In this document: positions 1-8,831 of the stretch, piece by piece | Layout of the letters: each line of letters opens with the position of its first letter | Numbering within the stretch: position 1 is the first letter of the stretch | Assembly: GCF_900141845.1 (NCBI RefSeq) | Contig: NZ_FQZB01000019.1 | Span: 17,933 to 81,932 of the forward strand | DNA from: Clostridium cavendishii DSM 21758 | GTDB lineage: Bacteria > Bacillota > Clostridia > Clostridiales > Clostridiaceae | Reading direction: 5' to 3' | DNA: 64,000 nt | Made by a program: the position numbers and the translations under genes | Notes under the pieces: model-generated | Databases searched by the model: none | Seen by the model: only the letters and a program-made list of their open reading frames with translations | Told to the model about the DNA's origin: nothing

Positions 1-462
1 TGGTTTAACATTTAAACTTTCACAAGCCTTTTCAGCTGGTTCTCCATGTGGCTTATGATTTTTTGTACTTTCTGGAGTAAAAAACACATCAAAGTATTCT
101 AATAATCCGCCTAATACAAGACCTCTTTCTGCTAACACTTTTCTTTTAGATGTTACTATTCCAAGCTTTATTCCTCTATCTTTTAGTCCATCTAAAAGTT
201 CTTTTACCCCTTCAAATGGTTTACACATAGTATCATGTCTTTCCTCATTGTATCTTCTATAAGTTGTTACAAGCTCGTCCGCTTTTTCTTCATTAAATTG
301 TGCAAGAGAACCACGTAATGGCTTTCCAAACAACTGTGTTATCTCATCTTTTGAAGGATTTAGATTTAACACTGTTCTTAATGCATAATCAAATGAATTA
401 AAAATAAGTTCATTTGTATCTATTAATGTTCCATCTAAATCAAATAATACTGCTTTTATCAT
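1..462 (-). CDS. ppaX: HAD-family pyrophosphatase, PpaX-like (3' end outside window)
   Basis: Partial gene: the start codon is at 462 and the frame runs open off the left edge (154 codons visible). The protein opens with MIKAVLFDLDGTLIDT, the HAD motif I nucleophile Asp pair. Motif II is at VTSKR and the motif III Lys lies in the stretch HKPHGEP. A helical cap lies between motifs I and II. The layout matches the phosphoglycolate phosphatase/PpaX branch, which in Bacillus hydrolyses pyrophosphate released by HPr-Ser-P dephosphorylation. No hpr kinase gene is visible here, so that substrate is inferred from family resemblance only. Phosphoglycolate phosphatase is the main alternative. Confidence 0.75.
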   Translation of the reverse strand, partial: MIKAVLFDLDGTLIDTNELIFNSFDYALRTVLNLNPSKDEITQLFGKPLRGSLAQFNEEKADELVTTYRRYNEERHDTMCKPFEGVKELLDGLKDRGIKLGIVTSKRKVLAERGLVLGGLLEYFDVFFTPESTKNHKPHGEPAEKACESLNVKP

Positions 463-677
463 TTATAAAATTTCAACTCCTTTTAAATATGATTACATTA
501 TAACAAAAAAGTTGTATTTTTTCGAGGAACTTTAAGCTTATTAATATTTTTAATATTAATAAAATTAAAAATAAGCTTTAACTTTAAATTTATTGTCTAT
601 ATATTTTTTTACAAATCTTATATAACATAAAAATCCTAATATTTTTTTGCAAATGTATTTTCCAAAATGATACAACT

Positions 678-717
678 AAAAAACAGCAATCAATTTATTA
701 AAATAAGTTGATTGCTG
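678..717 (-). terminator. Rho-independent terminator of the surface protein gene
   Basis: A 10-bp perfect inverted repeat (CAGCAATCAA / TTGATTGCTG) with a 14-nt loop is followed on the minus strand by six T. It lies just past the stop codon of the 1127-aa surface protein gene. Confidence 0.85.
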
Positions 718-723
718 CTCATT

Positions 724-3700
724 TTATATTTTATTAACCCTCTTTGTCTTTCTTCTTAACAAAATAAATCCTGCTACCATTAATATACTTGCAAAACTAA
801 TTGTTGTATAAGTGTTAATTAATGATCCAGTTTGCAATAATGCATTTGTTACTGGTGTATTTACTACTGGGGAAGTTGGTACTGGATTTACTGTTGAAGT
901 TTTTTGCATTACAGCAAATATTGAAAAATGTTGTGTATAGAAAGTAAATGTCATTGTACCTTCATCAAAGTTTCCACCTAGTTCTTCCCAAGTTTTATTT
1001 ACTTCATTATAATAATATATTGAAAGCTTACTTGTATCTAAACCTTTTATATCATCATCAGTAAGTTTTATGGTTACTTTAACCTTTTCATTATTCTCAA
1101 ATTCATGAATACATTTTACTAAAATATCATTTTTATCAAATAACTGTATATCAAGACTCAAAGGATTACCTACTGCTTTTGTTCCATTAGGCACATTATT
1201 TAACAATACCATTTTGTTATCATCATTAATAACTTTTATTGTTACTTTGATATATCCGTCTCCTAAGTCTTTATTTATATCAATTGCTTTAGCTGGTATT
1301 GATATATTAGCTATATTACTATTTACTACTAAAGTATTGTCTCTACTCTCTAAGTAGCCCACTGGTATTTTTGCTTCTACCTTGTTATCTGAACTTGCAG
1401 AAGGTATACTAGCTGGAAAGTTATAGGTATTTCCACTTGTATAGGTTGCTGTAACGATTAAGTCTCCTATTACATTGTCAAAGGACTTATTCCAACCTTT
1501 AAAAATATAGCCTATTCTTGTTGGATCTTTTGGAGCTTCAGCTTTACTTCCATGTTTTACTGTTTGTACAGTTCCTATAATATCACCATTGTAATCTTTA
1601 AATATTACTGTATAACTGTTAATTTCAAAACTTGCAGTTATCTTTATATTGCTTATTACATTAGTATCTGTTCTGCTTTCTGTCTTTACTCCATCACTCC
1701 AGCCTACAAAATGGTACCCCGGATTTGCTACTGCTTTTACTTCCGTTCCACTTTCTCCAATATTTACTTTTTGTGAGGTGTTTCCTATAATAGTTCCATT
1801 TACCCCTGCTACGTAGGTTAATGTATATTCCTGATTTATTTCAAAGGTTGCAATTACATTTATATTTCCTGTTATACCTCTATCTTTTCTGATTGCAGTT
1901 TTTACTCCATCATTCCAGCTTACAAAATGATATCCTGCATTCGCAACTGCTTTTACTTCACTTCCATTCGAACCATAATCTACTGTCTGAGAAGTATCAC
2001 CTATAATAGTTCCATTTGCTCCTGCTGCATAATTCAATGTATATTGATTAATTTCAAAACTTGCAGTTACATTTATATTATCTATTACATTAGTATCTTT
2101 TCTGCTTGCAGTTTTTACTCCATCACTCCAGCTTACAAAATGATATCCTGGATTTGCTACTGCAGTTACCTTTGCTCCATCTAAATTATAATTTACTTTC
2201 TGTATTTCTTGCCCTGTAATACTTCCATTTGCTCCTGCTGCGTAAGTTAAAGTATATTCATTTATGGCAAAATTTGCAGTTGCAGTTTTATTTTCTATTA
2301 CATTACTATCTGTTCGCTTTTCAGTTTTTACTCCATCGCTCCACCCTATAAAGTGATATCCTACATCTGGCATTGCAATTACTTCACTTCCACTATCTCC
2401 ATGTTTTACATTCTGCAAAGTTTGTCCTAAAACACTTCCATTTGAGCCAGCTATATAGCTTAGAGTATATTGATTAATTTCAAAACTTGCAGTTACATTT
2501 ATATCTTTTGTTACATTCGTGTCTGTTCTACTTGAAGTTTTTACTCCATCACTCCAACTTACAAAATGATAATTTGGATTTGGAACCGCCTCTATTTCTG
2601 TTCCATTTTCTCCATACTTTACTGTTTGAGAAATATTTCCTTTAAGCATTCCATTTACTCCTGCTTTGTAAGTTAGTGTATATTCATTTGCTGCAAAGTT
2701 TGCTGTTACTGATTTATTTCCTGTTATATTAGCATCTGTTCTAGTTAGAGTTTTTACTCCATCACTCCAATCTACAAACTTGTACCCTGTATCAGGAATT
2801 GCTGTTACAGCACTCCCACTTAACCCATGCTTCACTTTTTGTAAAGTAACACCTGTTATTCTTCCATGTGCTCCTGATAAATAATTTAATGTATATTCAT
2901 TAACTTCAAAATTTGCAGTTACGTTTATATCCTTTGCTACATTCATATCTGTTCTGCTTGCTGTACTTATCCCATCACTCCAACCTATGAAACTATATCC
3001 TTCATCAGGTACTGCTGTTACTTCTGTTCCATTTGCACCATGCTTTACTGTCTGTGAAGGATTTCCCATAATCTTTCCATGTTCTCCTGCTGCATAGGTT
3101 AGAACCTTATCTCTTTGCTCATTATCTTTAATTATAACTGTAGCAACCTTTTGATCGCCAATGATTGCACCACCAGTGGGTTTACTTAAAACTACATTTA
3201 AAGATTTATCTCCATCATAAACTGAATTATCTATTATAGGTATAGTAATTTTTTTGCTAGTTTCTCCACTTGCAAATTTCAATGTTCCGGAAGTTTCAGT
3301 GTAATCAGTTCCTGCTATAGCAGTTCCATTACTTGTCGCATAATCTACCGTTACCGCTTTTTCAGTATCTACAGTCCTGTTTACTTCTAAATCTATGCTT
3401 CCGACATTTTCTTCTACATCATAGTTTGATTTACTAAAATCTATCTTAGACATTATAGGATTACCCAATTCAAGATCATTTACCACTATATCTTCAAAAC
3501 CTCTAAATCCAGCATCCTGAAGTTCAGGATTCATTTGTCTCATTCTAATCTCATCCACACATCTAAAAGTACTATTCAAATCTATATGTGTAATCGTCTC
3601 TGGATTATCACTAAAGTTAACCATCTGAGTAGCGACATTCATACCATCACGGAATCCTTTAACCTCAACAAAATTAGGACTACCAGCAACCACTCTAAGA

Positions 3701-4107
3701 TTAAATGATTTAAAAGAGAATGTCTTACTTATATCTTTTGTTTTAAAAGCAAACCAAATACCATTTATACCTTTTGAATCCTCATCACTAATCATTAATC
3801 CATGATATGCAGGATCCCCCGTATAATATCCCGCATACACCAATCCTCTAGCTTTAGTAGGTGAAAGTGCATTAAATGGTACATTGATATCATCATCCGT
3901 AGCTTTAAATGTTACTTGACCAAAATCTGCTGTCATAACATCATATGGTTGCTTTTGGAAATTATCATGAAATGGATCCGAATCAAAACTAATTATATTC
4001 GGCGTTACAGCATAAACAAGTTTTGGCACTGAAAATGTGAAACAAAAACTTATTAACATAGTTAATATTAAAGTTTTAGCTACTATCCTTTTTTCTGATT
4101 TTTTCAT
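724..4107 (-). CDS. Sortase-anchored surface protein with Calx-beta and seven InlB-type repeats
   Basis: 1127-aa exported wall protein. A signal peptide occupies residues 1-33. An unrecognised N-terminal domain (about 35-215) is followed by a Calx-beta-like domain (about 221-330, with the typical GTAIAGTDY segment). Seven tandem repeats of 71 aa (334-831) have the divergent InlB B-repeat pattern (GYHFVSWSDG core). One canonical Listeria-type B-repeat follows (832-890), then a beta-rich region. The C terminus has LLQTG at 1090-1094, a hydrophobic segment (about 1100-1116) and a basic tail RRKTKR. The sorting motif has Leu where LPXTG has Pro. The start is supported by AAGGAG eight bases upstream. 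It lies 28 bp behind the tail-collar gene, probably in one transcript. Adhesion or surface display is inferred; the ligand is unknown. Confidence 0.85.
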   Translation of the reverse strand: MKKSEKRIVAKTLILTMLISFCFTFSVPKLVYAVTPNIISFDSDPFHDNFQKQPYDVMTADFGQVTFKATDDDINVPFNALSPTKARGLVYAGYYTGDPAYHGLMISDEDSKGINGIWFAFKTKDISKTFSFKSFNLRVVAGSPNFVEVKGFRDGMNVATQMVNFSDNPETITHIDLNSTFRCVDEIRMRQMNPELQDAGFRGFEDIVVNDLELGNPIMSKIDFSKSNYDVEENVGSIDLEVNRTVDTEKAVTVDYATSNGTAIAGTDYTETSGTLKFASGETSKKITIPIIDNSVYDGDKSLNVVLSKPTGGAIIGDQKVATVIIKDNEQRDKVLTYAAGEHGKIMGNPSQTVKHGANGTEVTAVPDEGYSFIGWSDGISTASRTDMNVAKDINVTANFEVNEYTLNYLSGAHGRITGVTLQKVKHGLSGSAVTAIPDTGYKFVDWSDGVKTLTRTDANITGNKSVTANFAANEYTLTYKAGVNGMLKGNISQTVKYGENGTEIEAVPNPNYHFVSWSDGVKTSSRTDTNVTKDINVTASFEINQYTLSYIAGSNGSVLGQTLQNVKHGDSGSEVIAMPDVGYHFIGWSDGVKTEKRTDSNVIENKTATANFAINEYTLTYAAGANGSITGQEIQKVNYNLDGAKVTAVANPGYHFVSWSDGVKTASRKDTNVIDNINVTASFEINQYTLNYAAGANGTIIGDTSQTVDYGSNGSEVKAVANAGYHFVSWNDGVKTAIRKDRGITGNINVIATFEINQEYTLTYVAGVNGTIIGNTSQKVNIGESGTEVKAVANPGYHFVGWSDGVKTESRTDTNVISNIKITASFEINSYTVIFKDYNGDIIGTVQTVKHGSKAEAPKDPTRIGYIFKGWNKSFDNVIGDLIVTATYTSGNTYNFPASIPSASSDNKVEAKIPVGYLESRDNTLVVNSNIANISIPAKAIDINKDLGDGYIKVTIKVINDDNKMVLLNNVPNGTKAVGNPLSLDIQLFDKNDILVKCIHEFENNEKVKVTIKLTDDDIKGLDTSKLSIYYYNEVNKTWEELGGNFDEGTMTFTFYTQHFSIFAVMQKTSTVNPVPTSPVVNTPVTNALLQTGSLINTYTTISFASILMVAGFILLRRKTKRVNKI
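1615..3108 (-). repeat. Seven tandem 213-bp coding repeats
   Basis: DNA counterpart of the seven 71-residue divergent InlB-type repeats. Repeat boundaries fall at Tyr405, 476, 547, 618, 689, 761 and 832; the sixth unit carries one extra residue. Units 3, 5 and 7 are the most alike, as are the SWSDGVKT segments. Such arrays can expand or shrink by recombination. Confidence 0.85.
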
Positions 4108-4135
4108 AAAGTTCTCCTTAATTTAAAAACTTTTA

Positions 4136-4804
4136 TTATGGTCGAGGTGGAAATAGCCCGCTAACACATATTATAAAATTCAAGCAAAGAGAGTCTGGTT
4201 GAATATTAATAGGTGTTCCTGACCCAGTATTAGCACAACTTGAATTTACCGTTGTGGCAGGTATATTAATATTTTTTGTTATATTAAAAGGCCTAAGTGT
4301 TGCATTTGGAGTAGGTTCACTAGTTGTATACATATTTACACTACTATTTTGTGGCGGTGCAGTTTTACTTACTCCAAGTGTACAATTGTTATTTGAAGGT
4401 ACATTTGTAGTTGTTGTATTAGACGGGCTTGTATTAACAGGTATTCCAATATCTAAGCTTACTGGAATAGTAGTTTCTGAATTAGGAGTTACAGTATTAG
4501 TTATTGCATGGTTATGAGCTGGCATGTTTGAATTTGTAATAGTAGTTTGCATATTTCCATTTTTGGCCTGACCTAAAATCCAATCTCTATTCGATGCTTG
4601 ATTTCTTCCACCTCCAATCATAACCCTCCCTCTTAAATCTGGTAAATTAAAGTAATTTCTTCCATCTCCACCATAAGTTGTACCAATTACTGCGTATAAA
4701 GCACTGTTTGTACTAATTTGCATCTGTCTTCCATCGCAAAACAGCCAATCTTGTGGAGCGTACGTTCCTGCCCAAGGTAAAATTGTTCCGATAAATGCTT
4801 CCAT
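4136..4804 (-). CDS. Tail-collar domain protein, microcystin-dependent (Mdp) type
   Basis: 222-aa protein. Residues 6-65 form a tail-collar fold (ILPWAG, WLFCDGR, YGGDGR, NLPDLRGR). The C-terminal LNFIICVSGLFPPRP matches the usual LNxIIAxxGxFPxR end of stand-alone microcystin-dependent proteins, so the gene is full length. The middle is rich in Thr, Asn and Pro. There is no signal peptide or membrane segment. The domain is named after phage short tail fibres, but no other phage gene is nearby, so this is not evidence of a prophage. A GGAGGACG site precedes the ATG. It is the upstream partner of the large surface protein gene. Role unknown. Confidence 0.8.
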   Translation of the reverse strand: MEAFIGTILPWAGTYAPQDWLFCDGRQMQISTNSALYAVIGTTYGGDGRNYFNLPDLRGRVMIGGGRNQASNRDWILGQAKNGNMQTTITNSNMPAHNHAITNTVTPNSETTIPVSLDIGIPVNTSPSNTTTTNVPSNNNCTLGVSKTAPPQNSSVNMYTTSEPTPNATLRPFNITKNINIPATTVNSSCANTGSGTPINIQPDSLCLNFIICVSGLFPPRP

Positions 4805-4898
4805 TTTATCGTCCTCCTTAATTATTTATTATTTTTTAATACTGTTTTAAATTAGTTAAAAACAATATTAGAAACGATTTTATATTTCTTATAATAAA

Positions 4899-5375
4899 TT
4901 ATCTTATGTATTTCATTTCATAGAAAGCACCCTTATCTTCAATAACTTTAAAACCTAAATTTTCATAAAAGTTATATGCCACTACATTAAACCAGGCAAC
5001 CTGAAGACTTACAGCTTTTTCTTTTACTAAAGCCTCTTCTATTACTTTAGTTACAATCTTTTTACAAATTCCCTGTCTTCTAAACTTTTTTAATATACCG
5101 ATTTCTAAAATACGCTCTTCTTTATAACCATAATTTATATAAAGTTTCCCTATTGGCTCATTATTACATATAATTATATTTAATTTAGCTTCTGGATATG
5201 CTTGTCGCAATTGTTGTTGCTCCATTATAAATTGCGAATAAATAATCTTCTCCTTTTCCTCCTCATTTATATTTGTTATTAAATTTAACTCTTCATGAGA
5301 TTCTTTAAACAATCTAATTAAAAAATTTTTATGTCTTTTATCTTCTAAGCATAACGAAATATTTCTTATTTTCAT
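4899..5375 (-). CDS. GNAT family N-acetyltransferase
   Basis: 158-aa cytosolic acetyltransferase. The acetyl-CoA loop is RRQGICKK in motif A after the strand ILEIGIL. Motif B is NFYENLGFKVIE near the C terminus. The length equals a single GNAT domain. The acceptor cannot be read from the sequence. It stands alone on the minus strand. A weak AT-rich hairpin at 4839-4869 may end its transcript before the tail-collar gene. Confidence 0.8.
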   Translation of the reverse strand: MKIRNISLCLEDKRHKNFLIRLFKESHEELNLITNINEEEKEKIIYSQFIMEQQQLRQAYPEAKLNIIICNNEPIGKLYINYGYKEERILEIGILKKFRRQGICKKIVTKVIEEALVKEKAVSLQVAWFNVVAYNFYENLGFKVIEDKGAFYEMKYIR

Positions 5376-5685
5376 TCTTTTTCTCCTTATAAGTTAGAAT
5401 GAATTTATCAAAACCATTTTTGAATTTATTTACTTTTATTCATTTCTATAACATTATATCCTATAAATTCATCCTTTACTATACTAATTTCCTGAAATTT
5501 TACACTTTTCAAACGTAGATTTTTATGTATCTTACAAATAATTTAGATATCAAAAATAAAATACTTTTATCATTGAACTAAACAATGTAATAAATCTTCC
5601 TTTAATTAAGTCGTACTTCATAAATCCTATTTCACATATTAAATAAAAATGTTGTCTATAATAACATCTGAAAGGAGGTTTATTA
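5376..5685. other. Intergenic region between divergent genes
   Basis: 310 bp separating the acetyltransferase (minus) from the small secreted pair (plus). A TATAAT at 5657-5662 lies 24 bases before the plus-strand start, but no convincing -35 is placed for it. A minus-strand ORF inside (5550-5741) has no ribosome site and overlaps the real plus-strand start. Nothing else was seen. Confidence 0.5.
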
Positions 5686-6003
5686 ATGAAAAAATTAATT
5701 ATTTCATTTTTAATTTTTCTCTGTTTATCATTAAATATCATTAGAGTAATCCCTGTTTATGCTCTAACTTCATTTAAGGAAGGAATTTATAAACTAGAGG
5801 ATTTTAATTTCTCACCCGATAATTTATATAGTGTCCAAAATGCTACTACTACTGACACTTCTCTTGTACTTCTTTTTGATGAAAATCAATTAATAATACA
5901 AACAATAGCGCTAAAACCTAATTCACCAAAAATCGCTTTATTGCCTTTGAAACCTAACTATAGACTTGTCATACTAGGTCAAGGGCGTGTAATTATTTCT
6001 TAA
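5686..6003 (+). CDS. Small secreted protein, copy 1 of a tandem pair
   Basis: 105-aa protein with an N-terminal signal peptide (about 1-26, ending near VYA) and a short mature domain starting SFKEGIYKLEDFNFS. Mature-domain features are shared with the next gene: FKEG-YK, DFNFS, TDT, DEN, LLPLKP-YRLVI and a final IS. A perfect AAAGGAGG lies upstream. No cysteines, catalytic motif or anchor are present, and I do not recognise the family. The beta-rich look suggests a compact extracellular domain; this is inference. It is cotranscribed with copy 2 (gap 34 bp). Confidence 0.7.
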   Translation: MKKLIISFLIFLCLSLNIIRVIPVYALTSFKEGIYKLEDFNFSPDNLYSVQNATTTDTSLVLLFDENQLIIQTIALKPNSPKIALLPLKPNYRLVILGQGRVIIS

Positions 6004-6037
6004 GCATTTAAACTAATCTTTGAAAGGAGTTTTACTA

Positions 6038-6355
6038 ATGCGAAAATTTACTTTTTCATTTTTAATCTTTTTATGTTTATCCTTTAATATACTAAATATA
6101 ACAGCTATGGCCGCTGGTAATACTTTTAAGGAAGGCGTTTATAAAGTATCTGATTTTAATTTTTCATCAAATAACATTTATAATATTCAAAATGTATCTT
6201 CAACTGATACTGTTTTTGTGCTCATTTTTGATGAAAATAACCTGCAATTACAAACTATCCGTTTAGGTCCTCTCTCATTAAAATATAATTTATTACCTCT
6301 AAAACCTACTTATAGACTTGTAATAGTTGGCAATGGAAATATATTTATTTCTTAA
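6038..6355 (+). CDS. Small secreted protein, copy 2 of a tandem pair
   Basis: 105-aa paralogue of the preceding gene, roughly 55-60% identical by eye and exactly the same length. The start is placed at the ATG at 6038, because AAAGGAG at 6023-6029 sits eight bases before it; the frame is open back to a TTG at 6020, which has no usable ribosome site. Signal peptide 1-26, then TFKEGVYKVSDFNFS. The pair is a local duplication closed by a terminator. Function unknown. Confidence 0.7.
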   Translation: MRKFTFSFLIFLCLSFNILNITAMAAGNTFKEGVYKVSDFNFSSNNIYNIQNVSSTDTVFVLIFDENNLQLQTIRLGPLSLKYNLLPLKPTYRLVIVGNGNIFIS

Positions 6356-6382
6356 AAGACACTTAATACAGTGTCTTTTTTG
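6354..6382 (+). terminator. Terminator after the secreted pair
   Basis: Stem AAGACACT / AGTGTCTT with a six-base loop and a run of six T on the plus strand, directly after the second small secreted gene. Confidence 0.85.
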
Positions 6383-6516
6383 TTTTCTAAATTAGAATCA
6401 GTTTAGAAATGGTAAATTTACAGTTAATAATTGAAAATTGAATCTTGTATTAAAGCTGTTATGAGTGCTCAATTTTTAATAAGAATTGTTAAATTAAAAA
6501 TTAATTTGAAACTATA

Positions 6517-6545
6517 TTGACAATAAATTTATAATATGATAAATT
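6517..6545 (+). promoter_or_regulatory. Predicted sigma-A promoter of the asnA T-box transcript
   Basis: TTGACA at 6517-6522, a 17-bp spacer, and TAAATT at 6540-6545, with an extended -10 TG at 6537-6538. Transcription would start near 6552, just before T-box stem I. Confidence 0.65.
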
Positions 6546-6550
6546 TATTG

Positions 6551-6843
6551 TAAGATATATAAAAACTTTGATAGGAAGAGTAATTATAAGGAAGTAGTTT
6601 TAGCGAGTGAGGAATGGTGTAAGCCTCATACGATACCTATAGTGAAGAACATCCTTGAGTTTCCAACCGAAATCTTTTAGAGAGTAGACTTGGACGGAGC
6701 CTAACCGTTATAGATAGGACAGTATCGATAAGTTTATCTGTACTGATTTAAGGTGAGCTTTTTATAAGCTAACATAGGTGGTACCGCGGAAAGTATAATA
6801 TGCCTTTCGTCCTATTTTTATAGGATGAAAGGCTTTTTTTATT
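6551..6843 (+). ncRNA. T-box leader, asparagine specific
   Basis: Leader of asnA. The conserved T-box core AGGTGGTACCGCGG lies at 6776-6789. The stem I region carries the GAGTGAGGAATGGTG distal element. The specifier loop contains GTGAAG-AAC-ATCC with AAC (Asn) at 6648-6650. The terminator is a 13-bp stem at 6802-6814 / 6821-6833 followed by a T run. By the known mechanism, uncharged tRNA-Asn pairs with the specifier and the T-box bulge and lets transcription continue into asnA. Confidence 0.92.
6802..6843 (+). terminator. T-box terminator
   Basis: Stem GCCTTTCGTCCTA / TAGGATGAAAGGC (one G-T pair) with a six-base loop, then T7. It competes with the antiterminator that includes the T-box bulge at 6776-6789. 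Confidence 0.88.
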
Positions 6844-6932
6844 TTTAATTATCTATTGTAAGGGCCCTATAATAGATAATTTCCTAATCAATAAGCAATA
6901 AACAATAATTAAAATTTGGAGGCGAAGTTATT

Positions 6933-7955
6933 ATGGTAAAAACAATTGATTCATTATTAATTCCAGAAAGTTACAAATCACATTTAGGATTAAAAGAAAC
7001 TGAAATAGCAATAAAAAAGGTTAAGGATTTTTTTGAAGGTGCTTTGGCTGAAGCTCTTAACTTAACTAGAGTGTCTGCTCCACTATTTGTAAAAAATGGT
7101 ACTGGCATAAATGATGCACTTAATGGCACAGAAAGACCTGTCAGTTTTGATATGAAAGAGCTTAAGGATGAAACAATAGAGATAGTTCATTCATTAGCTA
7201 AATGGAAAAGACTTGCTTTATACAGATACGGCTTTCAAGTAGGTGAAGGTCTTTATACTGATATGAACGCTATAAGAAGGGATGAAGATCTTGATAACCT
7301 TCATTCAATATATGTAGACCAATGGGATTGGGAAAAGATTTTAGCTAAAGAAGATAGGAATAAGGAAACTCTTAAAACTATAGTAAAATCTATATATAAA
7401 GTATTCAAAGATACTGAAACTTATGTATGTTCCATATATAAAGATATAACTCCTATTTTACCAGATGATATTTATTTTGTTACTACACAAGAGCTTGAAG
7501 ATAGATTTCCTGACTTAACTTCAAAAGAAAGAGAAGATGCTATATGCAGAGAAAAAAAGGCTGTTTTCTTAATGGAAATAGGCGGAGCATTAAAATCTGG
7601 AGAAAAGCATGATGGAAGAAGTCCTGACTATGATGACTGGAAACTTAATGGAGATATCCTATTCTACTACCCTGTTTTAGATAGAGCTTTTGAATTATCT
7701 TCTATGGGAATTAGAGTTGATGAGAAAGCTTTAGACGATCAATTAAAAATATCAGGTTGTAGAGAGAGGGCAAATCTTGATTTCCACAGATTACTTTTAG
7801 ATGGCAAATTACCTTATACTGTAGGTGGTGGTATTGGGCAATCAAGAATATGTATGTTTTTCTTAAGAAAAGCTCATGTTGGCGAAGTTCAAGCTTCTAT
7901 CTGGCCTGATGATATGATAGGAGTATGTGAAAAAAATGGTATAATCCTACTTTAA
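6933..7955 (+). CDS. asnA: Aspartate-ammonia ligase (asparagine synthetase A)
   Basis: 340 aa, close to the usual length of AsnA. It makes asparagine from aspartate, ammonia and ATP in the cytosol. The fold is the class II aminoacyl-tRNA-synthetase catalytic core. Recognisable segments are RVSAPLFV, the VHSLAKWKR block, YVDQWDWEK, and the C-terminal GGGIGQSRICMFFL, whose arginine belongs to class II motif 3. A GGAGG site precedes the ATG. Expression is controlled by the asparagine-specific T-box directly upstream, which fits the product. Monocistronic, with a terminator 6 bp after the stop. Confidence 0.96.
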   Translation: MVKTIDSLLIPESYKSHLGLKETEIAIKKVKDFFEGALAEALNLTRVSAPLFVKNGTGINDALNGTERPVSFDMKELKDETIEIVHSLAKWKRLALYRYGFQVGEGLYTDMNAIRRDEDLDNLHSIYVDQWDWEKILAKEDRNKETLKTIVKSIYKVFKDTETYVCSIYKDITPILPDDIYFVTTQELEDRFPDLTSKEREDAICREKKAVFLMEIGGALKSGEKHDGRSPDYDDWKLNGDILFYYPVLDRAFELSSMGIRVDEKALDDQLKISGCRERANLDFHRLLLDGKLPYTVGGGIGQSRICMFFLRKAHVGEVQASIWPDDMIGVCEKNGIILL

Positions 7956-7960
7956 TAAAA

Positions 7961-7993
7961 AATATAACGGTGTGTTTTCACCGTTATATTTTT
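7961..7993 (+). terminator. Terminator of asnA
   Basis: 12-bp perfect stem AATATAACGGTG / CACCGTTATATT with a six-base loop and a T-rich tail. Confidence 0.85.
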
Positions 7994-8115
7994 ATTGCTA
8001 TTTTTTATAAAATCATTTTTAATTCTTTATTTTTCTTGATATCCTATCATACAATTTTTATATTAATTATATGATAATTTAAAATAATATAGTCTATTCT
8101 TATTTGATATTATTT

Positions 8116-8829
8116 TTATATAAGTTTTACAATATAAATCATTTTATATTTCTCAAAACCAGACTTTAATGCTAAATTCATAGATTTTTCATTACTTTCT
8201 TCTATATGGGCAAATGGTAAATTTCCTTTTTCTCTAATCTTTCTCGCCATAGCTACTGTAATATAATAAGCATAATTTTTTCTTCTATATTCCTTGAGTA
8301 CAGTCATAAATCCCATAGCTCCATCATCATGCGTTATACTGAACCCAACTATTTTATTATCTTCTTCTATAGCTAAACTTAAACCATTTTCTATTCTATC
8401 TTTTAAATAATCAAAGCTTGTATATTTAGCATATTCGTAATTTTCAAATATATATTCACTATCCTTAAGAGTTAATTTTCTCATATTAAAATTGCACTCA
8501 TCCAACTTTTTCTCCATAGGAATATACAACTTCATACATGGTAATGTCCATTCTACATTACTATTTAATGTTATATACTCGGCCATCCATTCATCAGTAA
8601 GAAAAAAAGCTTTATCCTCTTTTTCAACATATTTTAAAAGGTCTATAAATTCTTCATAAGACTCACTCGTTATATATACCCAATTTTGATCAGTAGTAGC
8701 TCTAACCAAAACAGAATCGCCTTCTCTGTATACCTTAGAATCTTTACAATTCTTAATAAAATTTATTAAATTTATATTCTTAATTTCATCTTTTAATAAT
8801 AACCTTATAATTTCATCCTTATTATGCAT
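8116..8829 (-). CDS. GNAT-type acetyltransferase linked to a two-component pair
   Basis: 237 aa. The C-terminal half (about 95-235) is a GNAT domain, with acetyl-CoA loop EYRRKNYAYYI and the later ESNEKSMNLALKSGFEKY segment typical of motif B. The first 95 residues form an extra N-terminal region seen in some two-part GNAT proteins. It lies 2 bp downstream of the response regulator, so it is almost certainly translated from the same mRNA. Its substrate is unknown. Confidence 0.75.
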   Translation of the reverse strand: MHNKDEIIRLLLKDEIKNINLINFIKNCKDSKVYREGDSVLVRATTDQNWVYITSESYEEFIDLLKYVEKEDKAFFLTDEWMAEYITLNSNVEWTLPCMKLYIPMEKKLDECNFNMRKLTLKDSEYIFENYEYAKYTSFDYLKDRIENGLSLAIEEDNKIVGFSITHDDGAMGFMTVLKEYRRKNYAYYITVAMARKIREKGNLPFAHIEESNEKSMNLALKSGFEKYKMIYIVKLI

Positions 8830-8831
8830 AT

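Noticed and set aside
1552..2184. Plus-strand ORFs of 74 and 85 codons
   Set aside because: Both are antisense to the repeat region of the surface protein, are Cys/Tyr-rich and have no ribosome site.
1615..3108. CRISPR-like or non-coding tandem array
   Set aside because: The 213-bp units are in frame and encode 71-aa InlB-type domains of one long protein.
4136..4804. Prophage, suggested by a tail-collar protein
   Set aside because: No capsid, terminase, integrase or other tail gene is nearby. The C terminus is that of a stand-alone microcystin-dependent protein.
5550..5741. 63-codon minus-strand ORF
   Set aside because: It overlaps the start and ribosome site of the small secreted gene and has no ribosome site of its own.
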